The notes under the pieces: generated by a model
Databases searched by the model: none
What the model was told of the DNA's origin: nothing
The model's input: the letters and a program-made list of their open reading frames with translations, nothing else
Program-made: the position numbers and the translations under genes
Shown: piece by piece, positions 8,745 to 17,558 of the stretch
Numbering within the stretch: position 1 is the stretch's first letter
Layout: every line of letters begins with the position of its first letter
Assembly: GCA_024235635.1 (NCBI GenBank)
Contig: JACKMA010000002.1
Location: forward strand, 62,001-126,000
Source: Zoogloeaceae bacterium
Lineage (GTDB): Bacteria > Pseudomonadota > Gammaproteobacteria > Burkholderiales > Rhodocyclaceae
Length of the DNA stretch: 64,000 nt
Direction of reading: 5' to 3'

Positions 8745-9014
8745 GATTTCGCGGCAAGCAGTGGCCGCTGGCGCCGATCGAAGTTCGTCCGGCGGCGCTG
8801 TGCGTCTCCTTTGCACCGTTACCTTCACGGCCGGGCCTTTTCGCCCTGCCGCATGCGCAATCCATCGATTCGCCGCGGCTGCAGCCGATGACCTGGTGTT
8901 CGCCACTGCGCCGATGCGGTCGCGACACCCTGGCATCTACCGGCATCGCAAAGCCGTTGCCGTCTTCCAGACGCAATCAGCGTTGCGTTCTAAACGTAGG
9001 GTGAGGATCAGATC

Positions 9015-10733
9015 ATGACGATATCGAAACAGCGGACAGTGGCGGAACTCGTCGTCGAATTTCTTTTGGCTCGCGGCATAGACCGGGTTTTCGGACTGCA
9101 GGGTGGGCACATCCAGCCGATCTGGGATCAGCTTGCACAGCGGGGCGTGCGCATCGTCGACGTGCGGGACGAAGGGGCCGCAGTCCATATGGCCCACGCC
9201 CATGCGGTGCTGACCGGCACCCTCGGCATCGCCATGGTGACGGCCGGTCCCGGTGTCACCAACTGCGTGACGGCGATCGCCAACGCCCAGCTCGAGCGGG
9301 TGCCGGTCCTGCTGTTCGGCGGCTGTGCACCGGTCGCCCAGGACGATCTCGGACCCCTGCAGGGTGTGCCGCATGTGGATATCCTGCGTCCGGTGACCCG
9401 CAGCGCGCGGACCCTGCGCTTTGCCGATCACGTGCTGCGGGATCTGGACAAGGCAGCCAGCCTGGCGCTCGGCGACGGTGGCACGCCCGGGCCGGTGTAC
9501 ATCGAGATCCCGACCGATGTCCTGCGCGAGGGCGTCGCGCCGGCGCTGGTGCTCGACGAATACCTGCGTGGCAAACCGCCGCGGCGTCTTCCGCCGGACC
9601 CGGCCGAGATCGAACGAGCGGCCAAGGCCATTGCCGCTGCCGATCGATTGCTGGTCGTCAGCGGACGCGGTGCCGGCGGCGCTGCACAGGCCCTGCAGGG
9701 CTTCCTCGACCGCAGCGGGGCCGCCTACCTCGATACCCAGGAGAGCCGGGGGCTGGTGCCGGCCGGGCATCCAGCCGTGGTCGGCGCATTGCGGGCGAGG
9801 GCGATGCAGGAGGCCGAGCTGGTGGTGGTGGTCGGGCGCAAGCTCGACTACCAGCTCGGCTATGGATCGCCCGCGGTCTTTCCGCAGGCCCGCTTCCTGC
9901 GAATCGCCGACTGCGCCGAAGAACTCTGGGACAACCGCCGGGGCGAGGTGGAGATGCTGGCGGATCCTGCGCTGACCCTGGCGGCGCTGACGCAGGCCTT
10001 GCCCGATGTAACACGTGAACCGACACTCGAATGGCGCGATGCCCTGCATCAGGCCCACGTCGAGCGCTCGGCCCGCTACCTCGCTTCGCTGGGCGAGTCG
10101 CCGGCGGGCAAGGACGGCCGCATGCACCCGAACCGGATCTTCGCGGCACTGCACGAAGTGCTGGCGCCGGACGCGATCACCGTCGCCGACGGCGGCGACA
10201 TCCTGAGCTTCGCCCGCATGGGGCTGCCGCCGCGCACCTACCTCGATGCCGGCGCGTTCGGCTGCCTCGGTGTCGGGGTGCCCTATGGCGTCGCCGCGGC
10301 GCTGCTCGACCCGGGCCGGCAGGTGGTGGTGATCAGCGGAGATGGCGCGTTCGGCATCAACGCGATGGAGATCGACAGCGCCAAGCGACACGAGGCCAAG
10401 GTGGTGTTCGTCATCGCCAACAACGCTGCCTGGAACATCGAGCGCCTCGACCAGGAGATGAACTACGGCGGAAGGGTCGTCGGCACGACCCTGCAATATG
10501 CCGATTACGCAGCCATGGCCCGGGCATTCGGTGTGCACGGCGAGCGGGTCGAGGATCCGTCCGAACTGGTGCCGGCGCTGCGCCGGGCGCTGGCCAACGC
10601 ACCGGCCCTGGTGGACGTGGTGCTGACCCAGCATGCGCTGTCGTCCGATGCCGGCAAGGGGCTGGGCTACGTGCACCGCTATCAGGCGCTGACCGCCTGG
10701 GACGAAGCCGAACGGCGCCGGCGCGACGCGTAG
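9015..10733 (+). CDS. TPP-dependent lyase/decarboxylase (acetolactate-synthase-like), paralog 1
   Basis: This 572-residue enzyme has the three domains of the TPP decarboxylase family. The Pyr domain carries VFGLQGGHIQP and the activating Glu in DVRDEGAAVHMAHA (about residue 57). The central Rossmann domain carries VVSGRGAGG. The PP domain carries the TPP/Mg motif GDGAFGINAME through VIANN. It lacks the membrane-active tail of pyruvate oxidases. A second copy of the family, close in length and motif layout, is encoded at 12871-14607. Beside an acyl-CoA ligase and an aldehyde dehydrogenase, cleavage of a 2-hydroxyacyl-CoA or a 2-oxo acid is likelier than acetolactate synthesis, but the reaction is not decided by the sequence. 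Confidence 0.85.
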   Translation: MTISKQRTVAELVVEFLLARGIDRVFGLQGGHIQPIWDQLAQRGVRIVDVRDEGAAVHMAHAHAVLTGTLGIAMVTAGPGVTNCVTAIANAQLERVPVLLFGGCAPVAQDDLGPLQGVPHVDILRPVTRSARTLRFADHVLRDLDKAASLALGDGGTPGPVYIEIPTDVLREGVAPALVLDEYLRGKPPRRLPPDPAEIERAAKAIAAADRLLVVSGRGAGGAAQALQGFLDRSGAAYLDTQESRGLVPAGHPAVVGALRARAMQEAELVVVVGRKLDYQLGYGSPAVFPQARFLRIADCAEELWDNRRGEVEMLADPALTLAALTQALPDVTREPTLEWRDALHQAHVERSARYLASLGESPAGKDGRMHPNRIFAALHEVLAPDAITVADGGDILSFARMGLPPRTYLDAGAFGCLGVGVPYGVAAALLDPGRQVVVISGDGAFGINAMEIDSAKRHEAKVVFVIANNAAWNIERLDQEMNYGGRVVGTTLQYADYAAMARAFGVHGERVEDPSELVPALRRALANAPALVDVVLTQHALSSDAGKGLGYVHRYQALTAWDEAERRRRDA

Positions 10734-10793
10734 CACGCCGCTCCGGTGACACTGCCGCAGGTGAGGCGCAGCGGCGCGGCCGAGGGCGTGCCG

Positions 10794-11774
10794 TCAGCGG
10801 CTCACCATCTGCTGGAAGGCTTCGGAATAGCGCCCACCGACCACGTCGATCCTGGCTGCTGCGGCGCCGATGTCGGCGACCTCGGACGTGGTCAGCACGA
10901 TCTCGGCTGCGGCGAGGTTTTCGTCCAGCCGGGCGAGCTTGGTCGTTCCGGGGATCGGCACGATCCAGGGCCGCTGCGCAAGCAACCACGCCAGTGCGAT
11001 CTGGGCGGGGGTGGTGCCCTTGCCCGCGGCGGTCGACTGCAGCAGGTCCACCAGCGCCTTGTTCGCTTCACGCGCCTGCGCCGTGAAGCGCGGCAGCGTG
11101 GCGCGGAAGTCGTTCGACTGCAACGGCGTCGATTCGTCGATCCGGCCCGTCAGGTAGCCGCGACCGAGCGGGCTGAACGGCACCAGGCCGATGCCGAGTT
11201 CTTCGAGCGTGTCCAGCACCTCGCCCTCGACGTCGCGCGTCCACAGTGAATACTCGCTCTGCAGCGCAGCCACCGGTTGCACCGCGTGGGCGCGCCGGAT
11301 CGACTCCGCGCTCGCTTCGGACAGCCCGAAGTACCTGACCTTGCCTTCGCCGATGAGATCCCTGACCGTTCCGGCGACCTCTTCGATCGGCACGTCGGGA
11401 TCGGGCCGATGCTGGTAGAAGAGGTCGATGACATCGGTGCGCAGGCGCTTCAGCGAGGCGTCACAGACGCTGCGGATGCGCGCCGGGCGGCTGTCGACGC
11501 CGGGCATCGCCTCGACCTTGAAGCCGAATTTGGTGGCGATGACGACCCGTTCGCGAACCGGCGCGAGCGCCTCGCCAAGCAGTTCCTCGTTGGTGTGGGG
11601 ACCGTAGATCTCGGCCGTGTCGAACAGGGTCACGCCGCGATCGACCGCTGCCCGCAGCAAGCCGATCATCTGTTTGCGGTCGGGCAGCGGGAAATAGGCA
11701 TGGCTCATTCCCATGCATCCCAGCCCGATGGCCGAGACTTCAAGCCCGCTGCGACCCAGCGCTCTCGTTTGCAT
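10794..11774 (-). CDS. aldo/keto reductase
   Basis: This 326-residue TIM-barrel oxidoreductase has the catalytic tetrad visible: Asp and Tyr in LFDTAEIYGP, Lys in IATKFGF and His in LFYQHRPD. The NADPH phosphate region near the C-terminus reads IPGTTKLARLDEN. It belongs to the group that includes YakC/IolS-like enzymes and probably reduces an aldehyde or ketone of the local pathway. It is transcribed leftwards, convergent with the TPP enzyme upstream and in the same direction as the GntR regulator 320 nt away. Confidence 0.9.
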   Translation of the reverse strand: MQTRALGRSGLEVSAIGLGCMGMSHAYFPLPDRKQMIGLLRAAVDRGVTLFDTAEIYGPHTNEELLGEALAPVRERVVIATKFGFKVEAMPGVDSRPARIRSVCDASLKRLRTDVIDLFYQHRPDPDVPIEEVAGTVRDLIGEGKVRYFGLSEASAESIRRAHAVQPVAALQSEYSLWTRDVEGEVLDTLEELGIGLVPFSPLGRGYLTGRIDESTPLQSNDFRATLPRFTAQAREANKALVDLLQSTAAGKGTTPAQIALAWLLAQRPWIVPIPGTTKLARLDENLAAAEIVLTTSEVADIGAAAARIDVVGGRYSEAFQQMVSR

Positions 11775-12097
11775 CGTTCGCTCCTGTCAGAACCTGCCCT
11801 GCACCGGCGGCATCGCCCGGGCGGCGGACCGAACGTGGACAGCCGGGAATTTCTGGGTGGACATGCCCGGCGCGGGTGGGTTCTCGAAATCGGTTTCCCG
11901 TCCGGGTCGTTGCCGTTCGCCGCTGGCGGTGCCGCTTGCCGGCATGCCGCGTCGGCATCCCGATCGCGGCGTCAATGTCGATTCGCCTTGTCGCCGGCCG
12001 CTCGCAGGCGACCGCCGGCACTTGCCGAATTGTCGCTGCAGCCGGGAGCTCGGTCGCTTGCCCCGGGCAAACGCGCGATCCGAGGGCAGGCAGCGGC
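11775..12097. other. intergenic stretch, no gene seen
   Basis: This is 323 nt of GC-rich DNA between the regulator and the aldo/keto reductase. I see no conserved frame, no terminator with a T-run and no operator repeat of the type found at other promoters here. Confidence 0.4.
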
Positions 12098-12826
12098 TTA
12101 CGGCGACGTGCCTGCCTTGCGCCGGCCGGCGAGATGCTTGCGCATCGATTCCGGCGCGACTTCCGAGTTGTCCAGTTGGCGCAGACGTTCGATCATGAAA
12201 TCGGCCGCACGGGAAATGTGGGCACGCCCCAGGGCCTCCGCTTCGGCGCCATTGCCCGAGGCGATCGCGTCGAGTATTTCCTCGTGCTGCTTCCAGACAT
12301 TGCGCGGCTGGTCGTCGCGCAGCAGCACTTCGCCCATGATGCGCTGGGTGTTGGTCCACTGGCTCTCGAGGATGGGCTCGACCAGGGGATTGTCCGACAG
12401 TTCGTAGATCATCCGGTGGAAGTCCCGGTCGGCGGCGATCATGCCCCTGACCGATCCGTTCTGCACCTCCTTGCGGCCGGCGCGGATCAGGGCCGGGCCC
12501 TTCGCCTTGGCGGCTGCGGCGTTGACTTCGGCTGCCCGGCGGCATGCCAGACCTTCGATCACGGCGCGCATGTCGTACATGTTGCGCACGTAGTCGAGGT
12601 CCAGCGGCGCCACCTGCAGGCCGCGCCCGGGCGCGTCCTGCAGGACCCCTTGATTGCGCAGCAACAGCAACGCCTGCTGCACCGGTTGGCGCGACACGCC
12701 CAGTTCCCGGGCGAGCTGTTCCTGGATGACGCGCGCGCCCGGACGCATGCGGCCGGATGTGATCTCTTCGAGAATGGCCTCATAGACCTGCTCGACCAGC
12801 TTGGGTTGCGTCTCGAGAAGCTTCAT
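12098..12826 (-). CDS. GntR-family regulator, FCD subfamily
   Basis: This 242-residue transcription factor has an N-terminal winged helix (RVIQEQLARELGVSRQPVQQ, residues about 33-52) and an all-helical FCD ligand domain. The metal-binding positions are visible as DRDFHRMIYELSDN, QHEEILDAI and GRAHISRAAD. FCD regulators usually repress catabolic genes and release DNA on binding a carboxylate or acyl-CoA. A dyad (12834-12847) lies directly before its start, and the same dyad occurs at four further promoters, so it is the best candidate for the local repressor, including of itself. Confidence 0.9.
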   Translation of the reverse strand: MKLLETQPKLVEQVYEAILEEITSGRMRPGARVIQEQLARELGVSRQPVQQALLLLRNQGVLQDAPGRGLQVAPLDLDYVRNMYDMRAVIEGLACRRAAEVNAAAAKAKGPALIRAGRKEVQNGSVRGMIAADRDFHRMIYELSDNPLVEPILESQWTNTQRIMGEVLLRDDQPRNVWKQHEEILDAIASGNGAEAEALGRAHISRAADFMIERLRQLDNSEVAPESMRKHLAGRRKAGTSP

Positions 12827-12833
12827 CTCGGCC

Positions 12834-12847
12834 TTCTGTATTTTGAA
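12834..12847 (-). promoter_or_regulatory. candidate autoregulatory operator of the GntR gene
   Basis: On the minus strand this reads TTCAAAATACAGAA, 8 nt before the regulator's start codon. It matches the perfect-arm dyad TTCTGAATACAGAA at 14722-14735 in 12 of 14 positions. Confidence 0.6.
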
Positions 12848-12870
12848 TGCAATTTGGCTAGTCTAGCATG

Positions 12871-14607
12871 TCATTTGTCCGTGACACCATCGCGCCAGCG
12901 ACGCTCGGCGTCGTCCCACGCGGCCAGCGGCTGCAGGTCGGGGACCCAGGCAAGCCCACTCTTGGCGTCGGACGACACGGCTTCGGGCGTCACCAGGACA
13001 TCCAGCAGGGCAGGTCGATTGGCCATCGCGCGTGCGATCGCGGCCGGCAGGTCTTCGGCCTTTTTCACCCGTTCGGCATGCATGCCGAGGGCGCGCGCCA
13101 TGCCCGCGTAGTCGGAGAAGCGCAGGCGGGTTCCGACCACCTTGCCGTGGGTCTCCTGCTGGTCGCGAACCTCGATCGCCCACGAGCCGTTGTTGGCGAC
13201 CACCACCAGCACCGGGGCCTGGTGGCGCACGGCCGAATCCAGTTCCATCGCGTTGAAGCCGAAGGCGCCGTCACCGGTGGCCACGACCACCGTGCGGTCT
13301 GGGCAGGCGAGGCTGGCGGCGACGCCGAACGGCGTGCCGACGCCGATGCAGCCCAGCGAACCGGGGTCGAGATAGGTCGAGGCCGGCAGGCCGACCCGGG
13401 CGAAGCTCAGGAAGTCGCCACCATCGGCGACGACGACGGCATCGTCGGGCAGGGCATCGCGCAATGCCGCCAGCACGCGGTTCGGATGCATCAGGCCGTC
13501 GCTGCCGGCCGGCGCGTTGGCCATCGAGGCCGCCAGCTTGTCGGAGCGCTCGCAGTGCATGGCGCGCAGCGTTTGCGACCAGTCGACGTCGGTCGCCGGC
13601 TGGCGCTCGCCGGCGGCGGCGAGGATCGCCTCGAGGGCAAGTGCCGGGGTGGCCATCAGTTCGACCGTGCCGCGCCGGTTGTCGCGCAACTCGCCGGTGC
13701 AGTCGGCGATGCGCAGGAAGCGGGCGTTGCCGAACACGGCCGGCGAGCCGTAGGCGAGCTGGAAGTCGAGGCGGCGGCCGACGGTGACCACCAGGTCCGC
13801 CTGGCCCATCACCGAACCACGCATCGCAGCCACCACCGAAGGATGATCGTCGGGCACCAGCCCGCGGCTCTCACCGGTATCGAGGTAGGGGGCGCGCAGC
13901 CGGGTGAGCAAGGCGGCGAGGGCCTGGCCGGAACCCTGTGCGCCGCGGCCCGAGATGAACAACGGCCGCCTGGCCGACCACAGCAGGTCGACGGCCGCCT
14001 GCACGGCACTGGCCTCGGGCGGGATCACGGAGGCACGCTTCGGCGCGAAGTGTTCCGGCAACTGAACCGCCAACGGCACCTCGGCGCGCAGCGTATCCAC
14101 CGGGAAGTCGAGGTACACCGGGCCGGGCTCGCCGCCGTCGCCGAGCGCCCGGGACACCGCTTCGTCCAGTTCCTGCAACACCAGCTCGGGCTGCCGTACG
14201 GTGCGGGCGTAGCGGGTGAGCGAGCGCACCAGATCGGTATGAACCATGTCCTGCAGCGCGCCGCGGTTCTCCTGGGCGCGCGGCGGCGTGCCCGACAGCA
14301 CCAGCACCGGCGCGCGCGCGACATCGGCGTTGGCGATGCCGGTCATGGCATTGGTCACGCCTGGGCCGGCAGTGACCAGCGCGACGCCGAAGCCGCCGGT
14401 GAGTTGCGCTTCGGCGTGGGCCATATAGACCGCCGCGCGCTCGTCGCGCACGTCGACGATGCGGATACCTTCGGCGTCGAGGCGCATCCACAACGGCATG
14501 ATGTGGCCGCCGCACAAGGCGTAGACGCGCTCGACGCCGCGTTGCTTCAGGAAGCGCGCGACGATGGCGGCGGCGGATTGTTCCGAGATGGTCTGCAGGG
14601 TGTTCAT
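12871..14607 (-). CDS. TPP-dependent lyase/decarboxylase (acetolactate-synthase-like), paralog 2
   Basis: This 578-residue enzyme starts at the ATG behind GAGGAGACAAC. It shares the architecture of the protein at 9015-10733: YALCGGHIMP, activating Glu in DVRDERAAVYMAHAEA, central ISGRGAQGSG, and PP motif GDGAFGFNAME to VVANN. The two are clearly paralogs but not recent duplicates, since loops and the C-terminus differ. The gene is divergent from the acyl-CoA ligase at 14801, and the shared promoter region carries the best operator dyad in the window. A related or successive C-C cleavage in one pathway is likely. Confidence 0.85.
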   Translation of the reverse strand: MNTLQTISEQSAAAIVARFLKQRGVERVYALCGGHIMPLWMRLDAEGIRIVDVRDERAAVYMAHAEAQLTGGFGVALVTAGPGVTNAMTGIANADVARAPVLVLSGTPPRAQENRGALQDMVHTDLVRSLTRYARTVRQPELVLQELDEAVSRALGDGGEPGPVYLDFPVDTLRAEVPLAVQLPEHFAPKRASVIPPEASAVQAAVDLLWSARRPLFISGRGAQGSGQALAALLTRLRAPYLDTGESRGLVPDDHPSVVAAMRGSVMGQADLVVTVGRRLDFQLAYGSPAVFGNARFLRIADCTGELRDNRRGTVELMATPALALEAILAAAGERQPATDVDWSQTLRAMHCERSDKLAASMANAPAGSDGLMHPNRVLAALRDALPDDAVVVADGGDFLSFARVGLPASTYLDPGSLGCIGVGTPFGVAASLACPDRTVVVATGDGAFGFNAMELDSAVRHQAPVLVVVANNGSWAIEVRDQQETHGKVVGTRLRFSDYAGMARALGMHAERVKKAEDLPAAIARAMANRPALLDVLVTPEAVSSDAKSGLAWVPDLQPLAAWDDAERRWRDGVTDK

Positions 14608-14696
14608 GTTGTCTCCTCTGGGGTGGGGCGTCCGGGCGTGCAGCCGTCGAGCGGGCCGGGCGTCCGGCGGGTTCGGTCGAGTTCGTCGAAAAGGCG

Positions 14697-14740
14697 TTGA
14701 CTTGCGAATCATCATAGCGCATTCTGAATACAGAAAACAA
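14697..14740. promoter_or_regulatory. divergent promoter region with operator dyad TTCTGAATACAGAA
   Basis: The dyad at 14722-14735 has perfect 5-bp arms, TTCTG and CAGAA. On the minus strand TTGTTT (14740-14735), 18 nt, TATGAT (14716-14711) form a promoter for the TPP enzyme, with the dyad in its spacer. On the plus strand a TTGACT (14697-14702) lies at the expected distance for a promoter toward the acyl-CoA ligase, although its -10 box is weak. One bound repressor could silence both directions. Confidence 0.65.
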
Positions 14741-14800
14741 ACAGATTTTTCGATCGACCACGAACGCAAGCTGATCAGGGGCCCCCTGAGGAGACAAACG

Positions 14801-16366
14801 ATGAACCATCTGCTGACCATTTCCGACGCCGTGTCGGCCCAGGCCCGCCTCAACCCGAACAAGCTCGGAACCCGGGACTCGAAACGTTCGCTGACCTATG
14901 CCCAGTGGGATCGCCGGGCCGGCATGCTGGCCGACTCGCTGCTCGCACTTGGGCTCAAGCGGGGGGACCGGGTCGGCGTGCTCGCCTACAACTGTGTCGA
15001 ATGGATGGAGATCTATGTCGGCCTGGCCCGCGCCGGGCTGGTGGCCGTGCCGCTCAATTTCCGCCTGAGCGCGCCCGAGATCGCCTACATCCTCGGCAAC
15101 TGCGAGGCTGCGGCGCTGATCGCAGGCCCCGAGTTCGTCGATATCGTGACGCCGGTCCGCGCCGAGTTGGCGATTGCGCGGAACCGCTACATCGTGCTCG
15201 ACGACCAACCCGCGAGTGGTTGGCAGGGCTACGAGGCGCTGGTCGAAGGCGCCGAGGGCCGCAGCGTGTTGCCGCAGGTCTGCCCCGACGAGACCTGTGC
15301 GCTGATGTACACCTCGGGCACCACCGGGCGGCCGAAGGGTGCCATCCGCAGCCATGCCGGCAGCACGCTGATCGCGCTCGCGACGGCGCTGGAGATGGGG
15401 TTCTCGGCGGACGACACCGGCTTGCTGGTGATGCCGATGTGCCATGCCAACTCCCTCTACTTCGGCACTACCTTCGTGCATCTGGGCGCGACCGTCATCG
15501 TCGATGACCACCGCAGCTTCGATCCGGAGGCCTTGCTGGCGACACTGGCCCGCGAGCGGGTCACCTTCACGTCGCTGGTGCCGACGCACTACATCATGAT
15601 CCTGGCCTTGCCGGAGGAAGTGAAGGCCAGGTACGACATGTCGAGTGTCGGCAAGCTGATGATCTCGTCGGCGCCGGCCCGCAAGGCCACCAAGGTCGCG
15701 ATCCTCGAATACTTCACCAACGGCCGGCTCTACGAACTCTACGGCTCGACCGAAGCCGGCTGGGTCACGCTGCTGCGCCCGCACGAGCAACTGCAGAAAC
15801 TCGGCTCGGTGGGGCGGGAATGGGCCGGCAGCGGCGCCATCCGCCTGCTCGATGTAGACGGTCGCGAGGTGCCGGACGGCGAGGTCGGGGAACTGTTCTC
15901 CCGCACCGCCTACGTGTTCGACGGCTACTGGCGCAATCCGGAAAAGACGGCCGAGGCCTTTCGCGGCCAGTGGTGCTCGGTCGGCGACATGGCGCGCAGG
16001 GACGAGGACGGCTACATCTGGCTGGTCGATCGCAAGAGCAACATGATCATCAGTGGCGGCGAGAACATCTATCCGTCCGAAGTCGAGGGAGTACTCGGCA
16101 GTCATCCCAAGGTCAAGGACGTGGCGGTCATCGGCATCCCGCATGACAAGTGGGGCGAGACCGTGCAGGCGGTGATCGTGCTGCATGACGGGCAGCAGGC
16201 CGATGCGTCGGAGATCCAGGACTGGAGCCGCGAGCGCCTGGCTGCCTTCAAGTGCCCGCGCGCGATTGCATTCATCGACGACGCCGACATGCCGCGCACC
16301 GCCACCGGCAAGATCCTTCACCGGGTTCTGCGGCAGCGCTACACCGACAGCGTGTCCTTGGTCTGA
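14801..16366 (+). CDS. acyl-CoA synthetase (AMP-forming)
   Basis: This 521-residue ANL-family ligase starts behind TGAGGAGACAAACG. The P-loop YTSGTTGRPKGA lies near residue 170, the aromatic/Thr motif YELYGSTEAG near 310, the hinge GYIWLVDRKSNMI near 410, and the adenylation Lys in PRTATGKIL near 505. It activates a carboxylic acid to its CoA ester through an acyl-adenylate and would feed the acyl-CoA steps encoded at 2848-6896. Divergent transcription from a TPP enzyme across a shared operator argues that both serve the same substrate; chain type is unknown. Confidence 0.9.
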   Translation: MNHLLTISDAVSAQARLNPNKLGTRDSKRSLTYAQWDRRAGMLADSLLALGLKRGDRVGVLAYNCVEWMEIYVGLARAGLVAVPLNFRLSAPEIAYILGNCEAAALIAGPEFVDIVTPVRAELAIARNRYIVLDDQPASGWQGYEALVEGAEGRSVLPQVCPDETCALMYTSGTTGRPKGAIRSHAGSTLIALATALEMGFSADDTGLLVMPMCHANSLYFGTTFVHLGATVIVDDHRSFDPEALLATLARERVTFTSLVPTHYIMILALPEEVKARYDMSSVGKLMISSAPARKATKVAILEYFTNGRLYELYGSTEAGWVTLLRPHEQLQKLGSVGREWAGSGAIRLLDVDGREVPDGEVGELFSRTAYVFDGYWRNPEKTAEAFRGQWCSVGDMARRDEDGYIWLVDRKSNMIISGGENIYPSEVEGVLGSHPKVKDVAVIGIPHDKWGETVQAVIVLHDGQQADASEIQDWSRERLAAFKCPRAIAFIDDADMPRTATGKILHRVLRQRYTDSVSLV

Positions 16367-16372
16367 TGACGA

Positions 16373-16400
16373 GGCGGGCGCCGCGATCGCGGCGCCCGCC
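16373..16400. repeat. 28-bp perfect palindrome
   Basis: Bases 16373-16386 and 16387-16400 are exact reverse complements, centred on CGATCG. The palindrome starts 6 nt after the acyl-CoA ligase stop. As RNA it would form a very stable hairpin, but there is no T-run, so it is better seen as an mRNA 3'-end stabiliser or a Rho-assisted terminator than as a classical terminator. Confidence 0.6.
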
Positions 16401-16448
16401 TTCAGGCAACTGCCCCGGGGTGCCGGGGGGCACAACCCAGAGGTCGAA

Positions 16449-17411
16449 GTGCAACAGATCCTGCTCGTTACCTTTCCGTTTTTCGCACTGGTGTTGTGCG
16501 GCTATCTCGCCGCGCGCAGCCGGGCGCTGCCGCTCGAGGCCATACCGGGTCTGAACGGCTTCGTATTGTTCTTCGCGCTGCCGTGCATGCTGTACCGCTT
16601 CGCCGCCGGCACGCCGATCGGGAAACTGCTCGACGTCGGTGCCTTCGCCGTCTATCTGCTGTGTGCGTTGGCGATGGTGGCGCTTACCGTCAAGACCACC
16701 CGCAAGGGTCCGATCGGCTGGAACGATTCCGCCTTCGGCGCGCTCGTCGCGGCCTTCCCGAACTCGGGCTTCATGGGCATGCCGCTGCTGCTGTCGCTGC
16801 TCGGCGCCGTGGCCGCCGGGCCGGTGATCGTCGCGCTGGCGATCGACATGGTCATTACGTCGTCGCTGTGCATCGCGCTGTCGAGGCTCGATTCGGCGGG
16901 CTCGGAAGGGGCCAGGCAGGCCGCCCGGAAGGCGCTCAGAGGGATCGTCGTCAATCCGCTGCCGTGGGCGATTCTGCTCGGTGGAATCGCGTCGTATACC
17001 GGTTTCGTGCCGTATGAACCGCTGATGCGCGTGGTCGACATGCTGGCCGAATCCGGCTCGCCGACAGCCCTGTTCACGATCGGCGCAGTGCTGGCGCGAA
17101 CGCGGATGACGGTCGCCGCCAGCACCGGCGCACGGCCTCGCGGTGACGTGGTCACGCTGATGGCGTACAAGCTGCTGTTGCATCCGCTGCTGGTGTACGG
17201 CGTCGGCAGCCTGGCCATCCGTGCCGGGCTGGCGCTCGATCCGTTCGCGCTGACGGTGCTGGTACTGGTCGCGGCGTTGCCGAGCGCGAGCAACGTGCCG
17301 ATGCTGGCCGAGCGCTATGGCGCGGATACCGGGCGTGTCGCGCAGGTCGTGCTGCTGACCACGGCGCTGGCTTTCTTCACGTTCTCCGGCGCGGTTGCGC
17401 TGCTCGTCTGA
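16449..17411 (+). CDS. AEC-family (auxin-efflux-carrier type) permease
   Basis: The 320-residue integral membrane protein has about ten hydrophobic helices in two sets of five around a polar middle loop (residues about 140-165). Features typical of the family are the N-terminal VTFPFFALVLCGYLAAR helix and the small-residue-rich PNSGFMGMPLL and PSASNVPMLAERYG segments. I use the GTG at 16449 because it places the first helix at the N-terminus; longer frames run into the palindrome region. Bacterial AEC proteins move dicarboxylates or related anions, so uptake of the pathway substrate is plausible. Confidence 0.85.
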   Translation: MQQILLVTFPFFALVLCGYLAARSRALPLEAIPGLNGFVLFFALPCMLYRFAAGTPIGKLLDVGAFAVYLLCALAMVALTVKTTRKGPIGWNDSAFGALVAAFPNSGFMGMPLLLSLLGAVAAGPVIVALAIDMVITSSLCIALSRLDSAGSEGARQAARKALRGIVVNPLPWAILLGGIASYTGFVPYEPLMRVVDMLAESGSPTALFTIGAVLARTRMTVAASTGARPRGDVVTLMAYKLLLHPLLVYGVGSLAIRAGLALDPFALTVLVLVAALPSASNVPMLAERYGADTGRVAQVVLLTTALAFFTFSGAVALLV

Positions 17412-17451
17412 CGGTTTCCCGGCTGACGGATTTCCCTTGTCGAAAGTACTT

Positions 17452-17510
17452 GAACTCTGAATTCAATAAGTGTAGAGTTCGCGGCAGATAAAGAATTCTG
17501 AATTCGATGT
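17452..17510 (+). promoter_or_regulatory. paired operator dyads before the Rieske / PQQ genes
   Basis: CTCTGAATTCAATA (17455-17468) and TTCTGAATTCGATG (17496-17509) are two copies of the local dyad, 41 bp or about four helical turns apart. The pairing resembles the 30-bp spaced pair at 2688-2730. They precede the Rieske gene (17559) and, through it, the PQQ dehydrogenase. Confidence 0.6.
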
Positions 17511-17558
17511 AACGAGAGCGGGTCAGTCAGAGACCGCCAACCCTAGGAGACAAGATCG

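Noticed and set aside
7007..9004. 665-codon open frame on the plus strand
   Set aside because: It runs through a clear terminator, antisense to the FrnE-like gene and in the wrong frame of the DUF2721 gene; composition is that of a GC-rich shadow frame.
9015..10733. biosynthetic acetolactate synthase (ilvB)
   Set aside because: No small subunit gene adjacent, and the context is catabolic.
13871..16435. 854-codon open frame on the minus strand
   Set aside because: It spans the acyl-CoA ligase antisense and the divergent promoter; the translation is Arg/Ala/Gly-rich with no domain. The ligase on the other strand is unmistakable.
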